14,456 bases of DNA from Pseudomonadota bacterium. Its GTDB lineage: Bacteria; Pseudomonadota; Alphaproteobacteria; Rhodospirillales; Casp-alpha2. The stretch is from positions 1 to 14,456 of the forward strand of contig JAQBZY010000003.1 in NCBI GenBank assembly GCA_027620395.1. The letters run 5' to 3'. Below are positions 13,933 to 14,456 of this stretch, one piece after another. The notes beneath the pieces were generated by a model. That model was not told the DNA's origin, ran no database searches, and worked only from the letters and a program-made list of their open reading frames with translations. A program made the position numbers and the translations under genes. How positions within the stretch are numbered: position 1 is the first letter of the stretch; every line of letters begins with the position of its first letter.

Positions 13933-14456
13933 ATGCAGGTTATCACCATACAATCCCGGGTCGCGCACGGCTACGTCGGCAACGCCATCGCGGTGCCGGC
14001 ATTGCAGGCCTTGGGGTTCGACGTCTGGCCCATCGATACGGTCAGATTGTCGCATCATCCGGGGCACGGGAGACCGGCCGGGTCGTCCGTTCCGTCGGCT
14101 GAAGTGGCGGCGATGCTGGGCAGCGTGCTCGGCCGCATCGGCGGCGCGCCGCTGGCCATGCTGATCGGTTATCTCGGCAGCGTCGAAACCGGTGCCCAGG
14201 TGATGGCCGAGATCGAACGGCACCGGGAAAGCGGCGGCAAGTTTCAATTGATCGTCGATCCGGTGCTCGGTGACGACCGGGAAGGAATTTACGTCGACGT
14301 GGAACTTCCGGATTTCTATCGCCGAAAGTTGCTGCCGATGGCCGACATGGTACTGCCGAACCGGTTCGAGCTGGCATTGTTGAGCGGCATGACGATCGAC
14401 GATGCCGCCGGCGCCGTTCGGGCGGCGCGGTCGCTCATTGGGAACGGAACGAAAAC
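13933..14456 (+). CDS. pdxY: Pyridoxal kinase PdxY (partial, C-terminus beyond window)
   Basis: ATP-dependent pyridoxal kinase of the ribokinase superfamily (vitamin B6 salvage), with 174 codons in the window out of about 285. Visible: ITIQSRVAHGYVGN (4-17), the family opening; ALQALGFDVWPIDTV (24-38); a histidine-rich substrate loop SHHPGHG; LIGYLGSVETG (76-86); VDPVLGDDREGIYV, the phosphate-binding region; and LPNRFELALLSG, the site of the TPNQFELE-type family motif. An in-frame ATG at 13915 would add six residues; 13933 fits the family N-terminus better. No strong ribosome binding site is seen for either. The catalytic C-terminal GTGD-like motif lies beyond the window edge. It diverges from the malyl-CoA enzyme gene; no functional link between the two is evident. 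Confidence 0.93.
   Translation, partial: MQVITIQSRVAHGYVGNAIAVPALQALGFDVWPIDTVRLSHHPGHGRPAGSSVPSAEVAAMLGSVLGRIGGAPLAMLIGYLGSVETGAQVMAEIERHRESGGKFQLIVDPVLGDDREGIYVDVELPDFYRRKLLPMADMVLPNRFELALLSGMTIDDAAGAVRAARSLIGNGTK

Overview
The window looks like core chromosome of a GC-rich alphaproteobacterium, probably Rhodospirillales or a close relative (inference). Reasons: an LDH-type malate dehydrogenase, ZapE and a complete sdhC-sdhD-sdhA-sdhB operon sit close together on one strand, and they are preceded by two ethylmalonyl-CoA-pathway-type genes, a mesaconyl-CoA hydratase and a malyl-CoA lyase/thioesterase. All intact genes read as ordinary vertically inherited alphaproteobacterial proteins. No rRNA, tRNA, CRISPR array or insertion sequence was seen.

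Layout. 1-2629 (minus): 5' part of mdh, a metallo-beta-lactamase-fold hydrolase, and zapE. 2749-3928 (minus): a two-gene iron-uptake unit, an exported cupredoxin-like protein followed by an FTR1 permease, with Fur-like boxes upstream. 4153-4959 (plus): a fatty-acid-hydroxylase/sterol-desaturase family membrane enzyme. 4956-5311 (plus): a decayed AbrB/Doc toxin-antitoxin pair in which both genes appear to have lost their middles in frame. 5308-5916 (minus): a PaiB-like FMN-binding protein. 6073-6279 (plus): a small DUF6494-type protein. 6320-7473: a divergent pair, an HxlR regulator and a tandem-domain YdhR-like protein, separated by a short AT-rich region carrying two near-identical 17-bp sites. 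7658-10994 (minus): succinate dehydrogenase operon. 10995-11902: about 900 bp without a convincing gene; it holds a cluster of DnaA-box-like 9-mers and a long hairpin-rich stretch ending in a terminator-like stem. 11903-13847 (minus): mch and a CoA-ester lyase. 13933-end (plus): start of pdxY (pyridoxal kinase).

How it fits together. SdhCDAB oxidises succinate to fumarate and feeds electrons to quinone; Mdh continues the TCA cycle from malate. Mch and the malyl-CoA enzyme handle mesaconyl-CoA/methylmalyl-CoA and malyl-CoA, so C2 assimilation products (glyoxylate, malate, succinate) meet the TCA cycle at one locus. The FTR1/cupredoxin unit would supply iron, which the iron-sulfur- and heme-containing Sdh complex needs.

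The most unusual items are the doubly internally deleted toxin-antitoxin remnant, the DnaA-box cluster next to an unexplained structured non-coding stretch, and the HxlR/tandem-YdhR pair with its putative operators. I found no convincing new multi-gene defence or mobile system.
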